Shown here: positions 17,620-29,420 of the stretch, piece by piece
How the letters are laid out: each line of letters begins with the position of its first letter
How positions within the stretch are numbered: position 1 is the first letter of the stretch
From: Gadus chalcogrammus
Taxonomy: Eukaryota > Chordata > Actinopteri > Gadiformes > Gadidae
Direction: 5' to 3'
DNA length: 64,000 bases
NCBI RefSeq assembly: GCF_026213295.1
Contig: NC_079420.1
Span: forward strand, 11,179,548-11,243,547
Program-made: the position numbers and the translations under genes
The notes under the pieces: model-generated
Database searches by the model: none
The model's input: the letters and a program-made list of their open reading frames with translations, nothing else
What the model was told of the DNA's origin: nothing

Positions 17620-18376
17620 ACACAGCTCTAACACAGCTGAGGAACAAGTGAACAAAGAGCTCTAACACTACATCCAGCTGAGGAACCATGAGAACACAGA
17701 GCTGTAACAAACCTGAGGAACCAGCAGAACATCAGAGATCAAATCCTTCACTCAAAATCCAAGTGTGAACTTAAAGAACAAGCATCTTAACTTCTCACAG
17801 CGTCACTAAAACATCCGTAACCAAAATCATCTGTCAGAATGAACTCCTTGAATGTAATCAATAGCAATGGACCGAACCAGGAGGGGCTCATTCTTAAACA
17901 TTGTGACTTTAACAACATCTTATTTTTTGTATTATCATGTTACAGATCTATAACTGCTTTAAATAATAAATAATATGTACATCTATAACCTCAATATATA
18001 TTTAAACCATTCTAAACCTTAAATAATCGATTGAATCTTCTAGCTATTCTATCACCATTCTTTAAGGCAACCAGTTTACTATCTCTAGTTGTTATAGTCC
18101 CCTGTGCAGTGAAGAGCAACGTTTATATTCCACCACCCGATGGCGCCTTCAGTAGAACATTTAGAGGTCATCAGCCGTGACCACCAGACGAGGAGGCAGC
18201 TGTCGTCTCTCGCTGATGTTGCTGTATCATGATTACATGCCGTCAGTTTCTTGAATTACATATTGTCTTTTGTATGATTTACATACTCTATATATATCGA
18301 TGTAAGTGTATTCTTTATATTATACAGACTATCAACCGGGTAGTTTGTGTGCACAAGAACCCAAAGGTTAAATAAA
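17620..18376 (+). other. 3' UTR of P450 copy 2 with polyadenylation signal
   Basis: After the stop there are three degenerate repeats of CAGCTGAGGAACCA. An AATAAA at 18371-18376 is the likely polyadenylation signal. No further gene is seen before kbtbd13. Confidence 0.5.
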
Positions 18377-18499
18377 GATGATTGTCATACTGTTCAAATA
18401 AAAAAACAGAAAGTATTTATTATTATATTTGTGTTCGTACATGATAGATACAAGTCATATTTCTAACCTACTTATCCTAAGCCTAATCCTACAAACCCG

Positions 18500-19075
18500 G
18501 AGCAACCCTACCTACTAGACCTACTAGCCCTAATAACCCTACTAGACCTACTAACCCTACTAGACCTACTAACCCTACTAGACCTACTAACCCTACCAAC
18601 CCTAATAGACCTACTAGCCCTAATAACCCTACTAGACCTACTAACCCTACTAGACCTACCAACCCTACTAGACCTACTAACCCTACCAACCCTACTAGAC
18701 CTACTAGCCCTACCAACCCTACTAGACCTACTAACCCTACTAACCCTACCAACCCTACTAGACCTACTAGACCTACTAACCCTACTAACCCTAGACCTAC
18801 CAACCCTACTAGACCTACTAGCCCTAATAACCCTACTAGACCTACTAACCCTACTAGACCTACTAACCCTATAGACCTACTAACCCTACTAGACCTACTA
18901 GCCCTACTAGACCTACTAACCCTACTAGACCTACTAACCCTACTAGACCTACTAACCCTACTAACCCTAGACCTACCAACCCTACTAGACCTACTAACCC
19001 TACTAACCCTACTAGACCTACCAACCCTACTAGACCTACTAACCCTATAGACCTACTAACCCTAAGAGACCTGGT
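18500..19075. repeat. CCTACTAGACCTACTAAC minisatellite
   Basis: Variants of ACCCTACTAGACCTACTA in 9- and 18-bp steps fill the space between the P450 cluster and the 3' end of kbtbd13. The minus-strand LVGLVGL frames are artefacts of this array. Confidence 0.92.
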
Positions 19076-19191
19076 CCCCCTGAGGATTCTAACCAGACTA
19101 GACCTACTAACCCTGAGTGTGTAACCTGATTGGTTACCCACAACGTCCATGACCTCCGACCCCGCCCCCCCCTCCCGGAGTCAAGCTGTTG

Positions 19192-20622
19192 CTAGGGAGC
19201 GCTCGGCAGCCGGAGCAGGAAGGTCCAGAGGGAGCCGCTCCGGGGGAAGCCCTTCCCCTGGCGGCGGGGCCTCCAGGTGCCGTCCTGGAGCCCGTACTCC
19301 TGGGTGGCGCTGCGGCTGAGGGTCAGCACGCCGTCGCCCCGCACCACGGCGGTGAACAGGGCGCCCTTGCTGTTGGGGTAGTGGCCCGGCAGCGCGCTCC
19401 ACTGGCCCGTGCTCAGGCTGTAGCAGTCCAGCAGGCAGCGCAGGAAGTCGTCCGAGGGGCCGTTGCGCACCACGTACAGCCGGTCGCCGTGGCCCACCAG
19501 GGCGTGGCCGTAGCTCTGCTGGCGGATCAGCGTGGCCACCAGGGTCCACGCCCCGCCCCCGCACGCCCCCCCGCCGCCGCCCGAGTGCTCCCAGATCTCC
19601 GTGGTCTCCATGGGCCTCCAGAGGCACACGAACACCCGGCCCAGGGTCTTGGCGCAGGCCGCGCCGGCCGCCGGTCTCGGCAGGTGAGCGGAGAACGTCC
19701 AGGTCCCGGCCCCCACGTGGAACGTCTCCACGGACGACATGGCGGTGTTCCCGCTCTCCCCTCCGATGGCCAGCAGCCGCCCGTCCAGCCCCACCAGGGG
19801 GAAGTTGTACCTGGGCTGGACGGGGCTGTCGATGGGGCTCCACGCGTCCTCCTCCACGCTGTAGCAGAAGCTCTGGTCCATGGGCTGCTTCCGGATGCCC
19901 TGCACCCCCCCCACCACGTACAGCCGGTTGTCCAGCACGGCCACGCCCGCCATGGAGGTGCTGGCCTGCAGCGGCAGGGCGGTCAGCTCCTTCCACACGT
20001 CCTGCTCCTCGTCCAGGTAGCACAGCGTCCTGGAGGCGGCGTGGCCGCTGGCCCCGGCGCTGCAGGGGGCGTGGGCCCCCACCGCCACCAGCACGCTGGG
20101 GGGCAGGGCCTCCACCCGGGAGACCAGCTCCGGGGGGAGGGTCTCTCGGAGCTCCGCCTCCAGGTCCCGGTACACGTCTCTGATGAAGAGGGCGGCGGCA
20201 GCGGCGAGGTCGGCAAGGCCGTAGGCGTCGGCACCGTGGAACATGAGCAGGCAGTTGCTGGAGTCCAGCAGGTCGCTGAGGTGGCAGCTCAGAGAGGCCG
20301 CCTGCAGGAAGGCGGCGCACTCGATGGACTCCTGGATGTGGTCCGGGTCCAGGATGAGGGGTCTGTCGCCCCGGAACACCCGCAGGGCCAGCTGGAAGCT
20401 GCGGGCGCACAGGTTGCTGAGGTGGACCTGCGTCTGTCGGCTGTCCCTCATCCCCGAGCGGAACAGGGCCTGGAAGTAGCCGCAGTGGCGGAGCAGGAGG
20501 CTCTTCTCCGCGGAGAAGCTGCTGTCTCCCACCACCACCGTCAGCCACTCTCCACCCTCCTCCTCCTCCTCCGGCGGACCACCGCTGCTCCCCTCCTGGT
20601 CTCCTGCGCCCCGCACCGCCAT
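19192..20622 (-). CDS. kbtbd13: Kelch repeat and BTB domain-containing protein 13
   Basis: Intronless frame of 476 aa; the human family member is about 458 aa. An acidic N-terminus (PEEEEEGGEW) precedes a BTB fold, about residues 26-130, with FSAEKSLLLRHCGYFQALFR. A BACK-like helical region follows. Then come kelch blades with the diagnostic stretches ASRTLCYLDEEQDVWKEL, GVAVLDNRLYVVGGV, YVVRNGPSDDFLRCLLDCYS and PNSKGALFTAVVRGD. In mammals KBTBD13 is a muscle-enriched Cullin-3 substrate adaptor that binds actin, and its mutations cause nemaline myopathy type 6. The start MAVRGAGD is the first ATG of the frame. The gene is very GC-rich, which creates long antisense frames. It is divergent from ftsj1, about 1.9 kb away. 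Confidence 0.93.
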   Translation of the reverse strand: MAVRGAGDQEGSSGGPPEEEEEGGEWLTVVVGDSSFSAEKSLLLRHCGYFQALFRSGMRDSRQTQVHLSNLCARSFQLALRVFRGDRPLILDPDHIQESIECAAFLQAASLSCHLSDLLDSSNCLLMFHGADAYGLADLAAAAALFIRDVYRDLEAELRETLPPELVSRVEALPPSVLVAVGAHAPCSAGASGHAASRTLCYLDEEQDVWKELTALPLQASTSMAGVAVLDNRLYVVGGVQGIRKQPMDQSFCYSVEEDAWSPIDSPVQPRYNFPLVGLDGRLLAIGGESGNTAMSSVETFHVGAGTWTFSAHLPRPAAGAACAKTLGRVFVCLWRPMETTEIWEHSGGGGGACGGGAWTLVATLIRQQSYGHALVGHGDRLYVVRNGPSDDFLRCLLDCYSLSTGQWSALPGHYPNSKGALFTAVVRGDGVLTLSRSATQEYGLQDGTWRPRRQGKGFPRSGSLWTFLLRLPSAP

Positions 20623-22494
20623 CGCCCCACACAGCCCGTTACGGTGGAGTGGAACCCGGACAATGTGTCAGCGGAGGGTGTCAATGTCCTGGGGGGAGGG
20701 GGCATCAGAATAGCAGTAGCTATAAATATCTCCTCACTAGTGACTCATTCAGGAGGGGGGTCGAGACAACAGCGACCAGCCCAGCAGGACTTCATTGGCT
20801 GAAGGAAACTCTCAGCAGAAGAGGATCTGTTTGGGTTCGGCCTCAGGTCACCAACAGTCCCCTGCTGTCTGCTTCCCCACTGGGTCAAGGGGTTTGAGGG
20901 TTGCCAGATAAACCCATATAGGCAATCGCAAATAACCACTTTCTAGGGTTGGAGAGTAAGGTTATGGGTGAGGGGTTGGATGGTTGAGTAATGGGGTTTG
21001 AGGATAAGGTATATGGGTGACAGGGTTAGGGTACGGGGTTAGATGGTTTAGGAATGGGGTTAAAAGGTAAGGTTATGGGTGAGGGGTTAGGGTATGGGAT
21101 TAGATGGTTTGGGAATAGGTTTTGGGGGGTTAGGTTATTGGTGAGGGGTTAGTGGGCAGCTTCCACTTGTATGGGGCAGCACGGGGAATGATGCGCTGTG
21201 TTTGTGTACCCGTACCCAAATAGATCCCTGGGCAAAAAGCAGACAACGTCGCCACCGTGCGGCTGCTATGGAGAACTGTCTATAAGAAAAACACAACAGT
21301 CTATTGAACCGCAACAAGTGGATATTTAGAAGTTACAGGCAGCTAATGTTGTATTAGAATGGATACGGCCCTGGGCCCAGATTAGAAATGCTTGGTCAAA
21401 CTAAATGTATTTGTCATATTTTGTATTATCATGATTATATTTTCCTATCTTCTGGAATATTTGTTGTGGCGCTACAACCACACTGTTATCATTAAATAGT
21501 AATAACCTCTGACCTGCGATCATTAAATAGTGTTCACCTCTGACCTGTGATCATTAAATAGTGTTCACCTCCAGACCCGTGGGGGGCAGCCCTGAGCCTG
21601 ACGGCCTCCTGGTTAGCCTTCAGATTTATAGTAAAAGAAGAAGATGATGACGAGGAGACGTCAACACAAACCACGTGGTCCGTCCTGCCAGGCTGTGTAA
21701 TGTCAGTGTAGTACTTTGTACTCGTAAAGTACATATTGTACTGTATTCATGGTATCGAAATACATTTGACCAATCCCGCGGTTCCTTCCTGCGGTTACTG
21801 TGACCCTAAAACTGTGAGTATAAACATAGTCAACACCGCTGGTATGTTATTTAGTATATTATAAAAGCACTATACCGATAGTATAGAGTAGCTATAGTAT
21901 ACATGTAGTAATATACAGTATGCCTAGTACATATAGTGTGAATGTAGTAAGGATAGCATGCAGAGAACGTCTCGTTCATTGGTTCTAAATAATACTAGTA
22001 GAGTCTAAAACATAAGTCCTGCATATGGTTGTCAGAATACTCATGGATTACAGAGCTTAATTCACATTATAGCTCACAGACCAGGGGCTACAGAGGACTG
22101 AATCCAGTTTACATCTGGTCTCAGAACAGGAGCTGCAGAGGACTGAACCCAGTTTACATCTGGTCACAGACCAGGAGCTAGAGAGGACTGAATACAGTTT
22201 ACATCTGGTCTCGAACCAGGAGCTACAGAGGATTTTTTTTTACAATTATTCTTTACTTTAATGAATGAAACTACGGATCTGCAGGCTGTGACTGGATGAT
22301 TAACCCTTACATCTTCATGCTGTAAATGAATGAATAACCCGTTCATCTCCGGGCTGTGACTGAATTGATAACCCTTTAATCTCCAGGCTGTAATCTAAGT
22401 AATAACCCTTTCATCTCCAGGCTGGGAGTGAAGGAATAATCTTTTCATCTCCAGGCTTTAATTTAAGGAATTACCCTTTCATTTCCAGGCTGTG
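20623..22494. other. Intergenic region between divergent kbtbd13 and ftsj1
   Basis: This should hold both promoters; no core motif is convincing. It contains GGTTATGGGTGAGGGGTTAG repeats (20945-21155), short GACCTGTGATCATTAAATAG duplications (21505-21560) and a roughly 48-bp tandem repeat around CAGTTTACATCTGGTC (22075-22230). CCTTTCATCTCCAGGCTGTG repeats (22270-22490) run right up to the ftsj1 start codon. Confidence 0.6.
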
Positions 22495-25400
22495 ATGGGC
22501 CGCTCGTCTAAAGACAAGCGGGACATTTACTACCGTCTGGCCAAGGAGGAGGGCTGGAGAGCTAGGAGCGCCTTCAAACTTCTGCAGCTCGACCAGGAGT
22601 TTAACCTCTTTACTGGTAACTAGAACTACTACTAATAATGACTGGAACAGGAGTTTAACCTCTTTACTGGTAACTAGAACAACTACTTACTACTGGACCA
22701 GGAGTTTAACCTCTTTACTGATAACTAGAACTACTACTAACTACTGCTGCTGGACAAGGAGTTTAACCTCTTTCCTGGTAACCTGCTAATTACAGTGGTA
22801 CTACTTGTTAGTAGTACTCCTACTAGTTACTGTGTGGAGAATCTATGTTATTACTACACTACTAGTTAGTACTAGTTACTGTGTGGGTCTGTTATCACTA
22901 TACTATTAGTTATTACCAGTAGTACTAGTTACTGTGTGGATCTTTGTTATAACTATACTACCAGTTAGTATTAGTAGTACTACTTACTGTGTGGATCTGT
23001 GTTATTACTATACTACTTACAAGTTAGTACTAGTAGTACTAGTTAGTTACTGTGCTCTCCAGGTGTTCGGAGGGCGGTGGATCTGTGTGCCGCTCCAGGG
23101 AGCTGGAGTCAAGTTCTCAGCCGTAAACTCAGGTCTGTCTCAGCCTTTGACCTCTGCTCTAACCTTTAACCTCTGGTCAAGCCTCAAGTTGAACCTCACC
23201 CACTGAGACCCCCATGCTCTTACCCTTAACCAGAGCAAGCGAGGACAAGAAAGGGGAGACGAGGAATGAGGAGGTGAAGGAGGAGAGGAATGAGGAGGTG
23301 AAGAAGGAGGAGGAGAGGAAGGAGGAGGTGAAGATCGTGGCGGTGGACCTCCAGGCCATGGCCCCCCTCCCAGGGGTCACCCAGATCCAGGGGGACATCA
23401 CCAAGGTGAGGAGGGCTCGGTCCCCGGCCGTCTGGTACCTGCCCTCCCGTCCCTGACGCCGTTCCCCCTGCTGTCCCTGACCCTGTCCCTCCTCCCGTCC
23501 CTGACCCCGTCTCCTCCCGTCCCTGACCCCGTCTCTGTTCCCGTCCCTGACCCCGTGTCCCCTCCCGTCCCTGACCCCGTCCCTCCTCCCGTCCCTGACC
23601 CCGTCCCTCCTCCCGTCCCTGACCCCGTCCCTCCTCCCGTCCCTGACCCCGTCTCCTCCCGTCCCTGACCCCGTCTCCTCCCGTCCCTGACCCCGTCTCC
23701 TCCCGTCCCTGACCCCTTCCCCCCTGCTGTCCCTGACCCCGTCTCCTCCCGTCCCTGACCCCGTCTCCCCTCCCGTCCCTGACCCCGTCTCCGTTCCCGT
23801 CCCTGACCCCGTCCCTGACCCCGTCTCCGTTCCCGTCCCTGACCCCGTCCCTGACCCCGTCTCCCCTCCCGTCCCTGACCCCGTCCCTCCTCCCTTCCCT
23901 GACCCCGTGTCCCCTCCCGTCCCTGACCCCGTCTCCCCTCCCGTCCCTGACCCCGTCTCCCCTCCCGTCCCTGACCCCGTCTCCCCTGCTCGTCTCCAGG
24001 TGTCCACCGCTCAGGAGATCGTCCGCCACTTCTCCGGCCAGCCCGCTGACCTGGTGGTGTGTGACGGCGCCCCTGACGGTAGGACACGCCCCTTCCTGCT
24101 CACATCACAGGGGACACAGGCGTCATGGGGGCGGAGCCAATTAAGAACCAATCTGTGCCTGTGGGAGTTCCTGCATGAGGCTCATTTGGTTCCAGCTCCA
24201 TATCACATGACATGTATGATGGGCAAACTGTTGTCTCTGCGGTATCACATGACAAGTATGATGACTGTAGTCTCTGCTGTATCATATGACGTGTATGATG
24301 GGCAGACTGTTGTCGGCTGTATCACATGACGTGTAGATTATCACACAACAGGGCTCAGAAGCAGCATTATTGTATATTTTTTACACAGTTCTTCTCAATG
24401 CTGTGGAACGCTCCGTTCACTTGCATGGGCCTTCACTACTTCCGGCGTTGAATTATTTTTTGGTAATTCGCCGTTGCTAAGCATATAATGACTGCTGTCA
24501 ACGAAAGTGGATTTTGCCGTCTTTCGTATCACTCCGCAAGTACAGTAGTCCGGTACCTTATCAACTGCAGCGTACTCGGTTGCTAAGCGAAGTCAACGTC
24601 TTTGGCGGATCAACAGTACGAATGCTGGTAACAAATAAATTAAAAAAGGCAAAGCGTTTGATGTTATGAACGTCGCAGGTCATTATCGAAAAAAAGCCCC
24701 TTCAGGTAGAAGCAGGACACATCCGTCTCGGCTTATTTCCCGATAATGACCGGCGTTCTATACATTATATCTTACATATTTCGCTGAACAGCAACAAGAA
24801 GGCTCGTGTCGCATTTTATATTCTACATTCTATATGATACATTCTACGTGTTGTATATACTTACATTTACATTTAGGGCATTTAGTAGACGCTTTTATCC
24901 AAAGCGACTTACAATAAGTACATTTGTCATAAGAAGTGCATCAATATATCGCTGTCGGTACAGAAAGGATGTTCATAGAACCAAGTACCACAATCGCTAG
25001 GCTAATCAATTCCCCGTATTACAGACATGATAGCAGCTGCTGCAGTTGCTACGCAGTTAAGTGCTACGATACAATACAATACAATACAATACTATTAAGT
25101 GCTACAATACAATACAATACAATACAATACAATACACTACAATACAGTGTACAATGGTGGTCAGAAGAGGAAAGGTGGCTATGCAGAGTCGAGGTGAACT
25201 CAGAACAGGTGAGTCTTGAGTCCTTTTCAGAAGATAGTGAGCGACTGCGGTCCTGAGAGCGGCGGGGAGCTCGTTCCACCACTGAGGGTGCCCATCATAC
25301 ATATACTCTATATGTGGCATGTGTCACATTGTATATAGTACATACCCATGGTATATGTTGTGTGGTTTATGTGACCTATAATTGTCCCTAAGAAACCACT

Positions 25401-27099
25401 GTCTCTGTTGCCATAGTGACCGGTCTCCATGACGTGGACGAGTACATCCAGGCCCAGCTACTGCTCGCGGTGAGGAGATGCTCTGTGGTAGATTGATCAT
25501 AATGGAGATACTCTGTGTTAGATTGATCATACTGGAGATTCTCTGTGGTAGATTGATCATAATGGAGATACTCTGTGTTAGATTGATCATACTGGAGATA
25601 CTCTGTGTTAGATTGATCATACTGGAGATTCTCTGTGGTAGATTGATCATAATGGAGATACTCTGTGGTAGATTGATCATACTTGTTCTGTTTCTCCACA
25701 GGCTCTGAACATCACCACTCATGTTCTGAAACCTGGAGGTACCTTCGTAGCCAAGGTAACACTGAGGTTGTGGTTACCATGGTAACCCTCGGCCTAGAGT
25801 TCAGGGAAACCTGAAGGCACCCTCGATGGATGGTTGTGTTGACGTGTCGTGTCACGTGTTTTGTTGACATGTTGTGTTAACGTGTTGTGAGCTGCAGATC
25901 TTCCGGGGGAAGGACGTCACCCTGCTGTACTCCCAGCTGCGAGTCTTCTTCAGCCAGGTGACCTGCGCCAAGCCGCGCAGCAGCCGCAACTCCAGCATCG
26001 GTGAGTTAGACCTGACCTACTGGGCCTAGGTCAGACCCCTTAGACCTGGACTACTGAGCCCCCCTTAGACCTGGACTACTAAACCTAGGTCAGACCCTTC
26101 AGGCCCTAAAAATAAGCCATGCTGAAGAACACGCCAATTTATATCTAAATATGTTGAAGAGCATCACGTTCATGTGAACCAATCACTAACTACCTGAGGC
26201 AGAAGGGGCTTACTGACCTCTGGGAGGGCTCTGGGTCTTCAATGGGTGAGGCTGTGTGATTGGGCCTTAACAGCCATGTGTGTTGTTCCCTCCCCCACCC
26301 CCCAGAGGCCTTCGTAGTGTGTCTGAACTACTCCCCCCCCGAGGGCTACGTCCCCAACATGTCCAACCCTCTCCTGGACCACTCATACGGTAATCTAACT
26401 CCTGTTACCGGCACTCTACTGCCTGTTGTCCATACAACCTACTTCCGGTTACCGGTACTCTACTGCCTGTCGTCCAGACTCTTCTTCCTGTTGTCCAGAC
26501 TCTCTATTTCCTGTTTTCCAGACTATTCTTCCTGTTGTCCAGACTCTCTACTTCCGGTTTTCCAGACTCTCCTTCCTGTTGTCCAGTCTATCTTCCTGTT
26601 CTCTAGAATGACTTCCTGTTGTGCTTCCTGTCCTCCAGACGTAGATTTTAACCAGCTGGAGGGACCCAACCGGATCATCGTCCCGTTCCTGGCCTGCGGG
26701 GACCTGAGCGCCTACGATTCGGACCAGACCTACCCCCTCCAGGTACGCCCCCATATTGACCCCAGCATCACCCTCCCATCACCTCCCATCAACACCCCAG
26801 CAGGCCTCCCATTGGTCAGAACCTTGTTGTGTCTGGTGCCGTGTGATCACATGACATGTGTTATCCCACCCACACAGCTGGACGCCAGCCAGGAGTACCG
26901 GTACACTCCCCCGACCCAGCCCCCCATCGAGCCGCCCTATCAGCAGGCCTGTTTGTTGCGCAGGAACAACCTCCTTGCTAAAGAAGACTCCCTCCCATTG
27001 GCTCAGGAAGACTCCCTCCCATTGGCTCATGAAGAGTCCCTCCCATTGGACAAAACCCTATTATCCATGCACCTATGTAGTCCAGCTGACCCCCTGTGA
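22495..27099 (+). CDS. ftsj1: tRNA (cytidine/guanosine 2'-O-) methyltransferase FTSJ1
   Basis: FTSJ1/Trm7 2'-O-methylates ribose at positions 32 and 34 of the tRNA anticodon loop, using partner proteins (THADA and WDR6 in animals). Ten exons join in frame to 353 aa: 22495-22615, 23063-23132, 23234-23405, 24000-24078, 25417-25469, 25702-25755, 25898-26000, 26306-26389, 26639-26742 and 26878-27099. The start [20 protein letters not shown] is the family N-terminus. The SAM motif is [14 protein letters not shown]. The catalytic K-D-K-E tetrad is visible: Lys28 in SAFKLL, Asp in VVCDGAPD, Lys in FVAKIF and Glu in SSIEAF. Compared with the human protein, exon 3 adds about 25 charged residues ([15 protein letters not shown]) before [15 protein letters not shown]. 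The C-terminus has a three-fold DSLPLAxE repeat. The core appears functional. Confidence 0.93.
22590..22800 (+). repeat. Tandem copies of the ftsj1 exon 1 end and its splice donor
   Basis: The exon end GGAGTTTAACCTCTTTACTG and its following GTAACTAGAAC are repeated three more times. Donor-like positions fall at 22670 (GT), 22721 (mutated to AT) and 22778 (GT). Confidence 0.85.
22800..23060. repeat. Degenerate TACTAGTTACTGTGTGG repeat in ftsj1 intron 1
   Basis: About four units of roughly 60 bp built on ACTAGTTACTGTGTGGATCT fill the second half of the intron. Confidence 0.75.
23430..23996. repeat. CCCTGACCCCGTCTCCTCCCGT minisatellite in ftsj1 intron 3
   Basis: More than 20 units of about 21-23 bp cover almost the whole intron. 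The long Gly/Arg frames on the complementary strand come only from this array. Confidence 0.95.
24360..25305. mobile_element. Interspersed-repeat block in ftsj1 intron 4
   Basis: Positions 24360-24800 look like an unclassified element with the inverted pair GGTCATTATCG/CGATAATGACC at about 24678 and 24740. Positions 24861-25305 are a fuller copy of the TTTACATTTAGGGCATTTAG family, with an internal ACAATACAATACAATAC run and a GGAGCTCGTTCCACCACTGA end. Confidence 0.6.
25470..25690. repeat. 33-bp minisatellite following the ftsj1 exon 5 donor
   Basis: Seven units of GAGATACTCTGTGTTAGATT plus GATCATACTG fill intron 5. Confidence 0.92.
26390..26636. repeat. TTCCTGTTGTCCAGACTCT repeat in ftsj1 intron 8
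   Basis: Degenerate units of about 18-37 bp run from just after the donor up to the acceptor. Most contain TGTTGTCCAG, an acceptor-like motif. Confidence 0.8.
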
Positions 27100-27516
27100 C
27101 CTGGGGGGGCAGGCTTTGGGCTGTAGGGTGTCTAGGAGGGTTCCTACAGCTCATTCTTGTCTCTTTCCGGAAGGTTCTCCTGGAGAAATGGAGGAATTAC
27201 ATCACCAAATGTGTTTATATCCTCAGTTTTATTGTTGTTCTATTTTAAATATGTACCCTAAAGGTTTCAATGGATCAACTAACCAGCTACAGAGGGTTAG
27301 CTCCGGTGCTACACAGGTTAGCTCCGGCGCTACCAGCTACACAGGTTAGCTCCCATGCTAGCTCCCATGCTAAACTCTGAAGCTGGTCAGCTCACCAGTT
27401 ACACAGGTTAGCTCCGGCGCTACACCATGTGTAGAAGGGTCAACAACTAAAGCGGGTCATCAGCTGATCCCGCCTGCACGGTCGTCAATATAATAAAATA
27501 TGATTTTTTAAATAAA
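27100..27516 (+). other. ftsj1 3' UTR with two polyadenylation signals
   Basis: A repeated ACACAGGTTAGCTCCGGCGC tract (27285-27425) is followed by AATAAA at 27492-27497 and again at 27511-27516. Confidence 0.6.
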
Positions 27517-27519
27517 TGC

Positions 27520-28400
27520 TCAAATGTGTTTTTTTTTTTTGTAATTAACGAAAACATATCAGTACCTTTCATTCACAAAAGCATTTATATTTTTTGAAAC
27601 AAGCATGTAGAGTAAATAGAACAGACAGGCAGGTAGGCCTGGAACAGCCACACAAACTTGATTTTAAGAAAGGATATAATTAAGAAATACTGCATACCCT
27701 AAACTTAATTTTCTTGTACCAATGGCATTTCTTTTTAAATAGATTAGATATTTATTGATGTGAAAATTTAATTTAATTTTGACAAACCCTGCCAGGAACA
27801 TTTGATGGTGATTCTGATATAAATCGGAACATTTAAAATGTAGCTTCCAGACGCCCAGGCCAGGCCCCCAGGAGCAGTGCATACTTCCTCAATCCCCCAG
27901 TGCTCACCTGCCGAGCCTGGTTTTTTGGACAACGTTTTATTTTTTTTGTCACTCAACGTCGTTAAACTACGGAAGATGATTGATTAGGGCCACACATAAG
28001 AAAAAAAAATTGTTATGACTTGACTTTAAAGTCAGAATTCTAGACACTTGCATTAGTAACCACACGCAGAGTAGATTAGCCAGTAGCCCTAGCGTACTTG
28101 GTAAGATGTCTTCTGCAGGGTCGCCACGTTTCCACTGCAGAGTGCGGTACGGTTCGGTTCGCCTCAGTCCGGTAGGGAGGAGGTGGTATAGCCCAGCTCA
28201 GTTCCGAGGTCGCGTTTCCACTGCCGACAGTACCCTTTATGGTTGGCCGGATGGATCGTAGGGCCCCCCCCCGTGGGGGCCCTACGATTCACGAACGACT
28301 CCTCTTTGCGAACTGAATCACGCGAACTGGGTCACGGAAACGAATCATTACATCCACCACTACGGTGGACATTAAGAAAACACAATCAGTCGAACAATCA
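27520..28400. other. Intergenic DNA with a possible decayed MITE
   Basis: No gene is seen. A tract at 28120-28250 (CGTTTCCACTGCAGAGTGCG and a second CGTTTCCACTGCCGACAG) resembles the ends of the 540-bp MITE family. A perfect short palindrome, GGGCCCCCCCCCGTGGGGGCCC, surrounds 28270. Confidence 0.4.
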
Positions 28401-29060
28401 ATGAAAAGTTACAGATGTATGTGAATGGTTTTGTGATTCCATCAATCACTTTTTTTACCACAGTCATATCTATCTCATCACAATCATTCGATTTTTTACC
28501 CATACAATTCAAAACAATATCAACAATTTCCCTTTCGTCCACTGCTGTGAGAAAAATAGAGAACTCATTTCTACCTATTCATTTTTCCATATTTTGCTCA
28601 GATGTTCCATGATTAGGATTTTTTCTGCTAGGTCCGAACCAAAAATTGTTAAAGCAGTTGGCCACAACATCCATATTGTACTCATCCTTGTCATCAACCA
28701 AAAAATACTTAGGATAATTTCTGAGTCCAGAACCATTTTTTTTTGTCCAGAACCAACCGTTTTTTTCCAATGAATTCCTATAGTAGTCTTTTTTATTAGT
28801 TCGTTTATTAGTTTTATTGTTGTAGTTTTTTTAGTTATTCGTTTTACAGGCATTTTGTAGACCCTTCGTGATCCATGGACATTCAGAGTATTTAATTTTT
28901 CTTGAAAATTTTGCTATGGGACAGTTTTTATTGTTTAATGTTTTGAATATCCTGAGAAATTATTCATATGCACTGTTAATGTCTATTTTCTCATACATTT
29001 CATTCCAGTTCTGTGCCTGCAATTAATTTTTAAAAGCAATCATCGATTCTTCAGATCTAA
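28400..29060 (-). mobile_element. Decayed non-LTR retrotransposon fragment
   Basis: Minus-strand frames include YNMDVVANCFNNFWF and a DLAEKI segment, resembling the N-terminal linker of fish LINE reverse transcriptases (ANxFNxFFxxVGPNLAEKI). Frames are broken and the composition is AT-rich. Confidence 0.5.
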
Positions 29061-29089
29061 CTCGTCTGTATTCTTTATTTTTGACTGGC

Positions 29090-29420
29090 TTATCATTAGT
29101 TAATACTATTAATATCATTATACCATGAATAAATATCATCAATACCATGAAAAAATACCATTAATAACATGATTGTAATTAGTTAACACCAATAATACCA
29201 TGAATTAATACCAATAATACCATGAATAATATGATGAATATTTTTAGCTTATATCATTAATATCATAGGTTAACACCATGAAGATCATATTTAATACCAT
29301 TTATACCAAGCATACAATAAATGAATGGCATGAATATCATTAGTAAATACGATTAATACCATAGATCAATATCATTAATAACATGAATATCATTCATTAT
29401 ACCATGAACAGAGAGGGATC
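29090..29420. repeat. AT-rich ATTAATACCATGAATA repeat
   Basis: Irregular 12-24-bp units of TACCATGAATAATATCAT. Confidence 0.8.

Noticed and set aside
18489..19150. LVGLVGL hydrophobic-looking minus-strand frames
   Set aside because: Generated by the 9/18-bp CTACTAGAC repeat; no gene features.
19189..20802. A 537-codon plus-strand frame over kbtbd13
   Set aside because: Antisense shadow in a GC-rich single-exon gene; the minus strand matches KBTBD13.
23177..24087. Long Gly/Arg-rich minus-strand frames (up to 276 codons)
   Set aside because: Products of the CCCTGACCCCGTCTCC minisatellite in ftsj1 intron 3.
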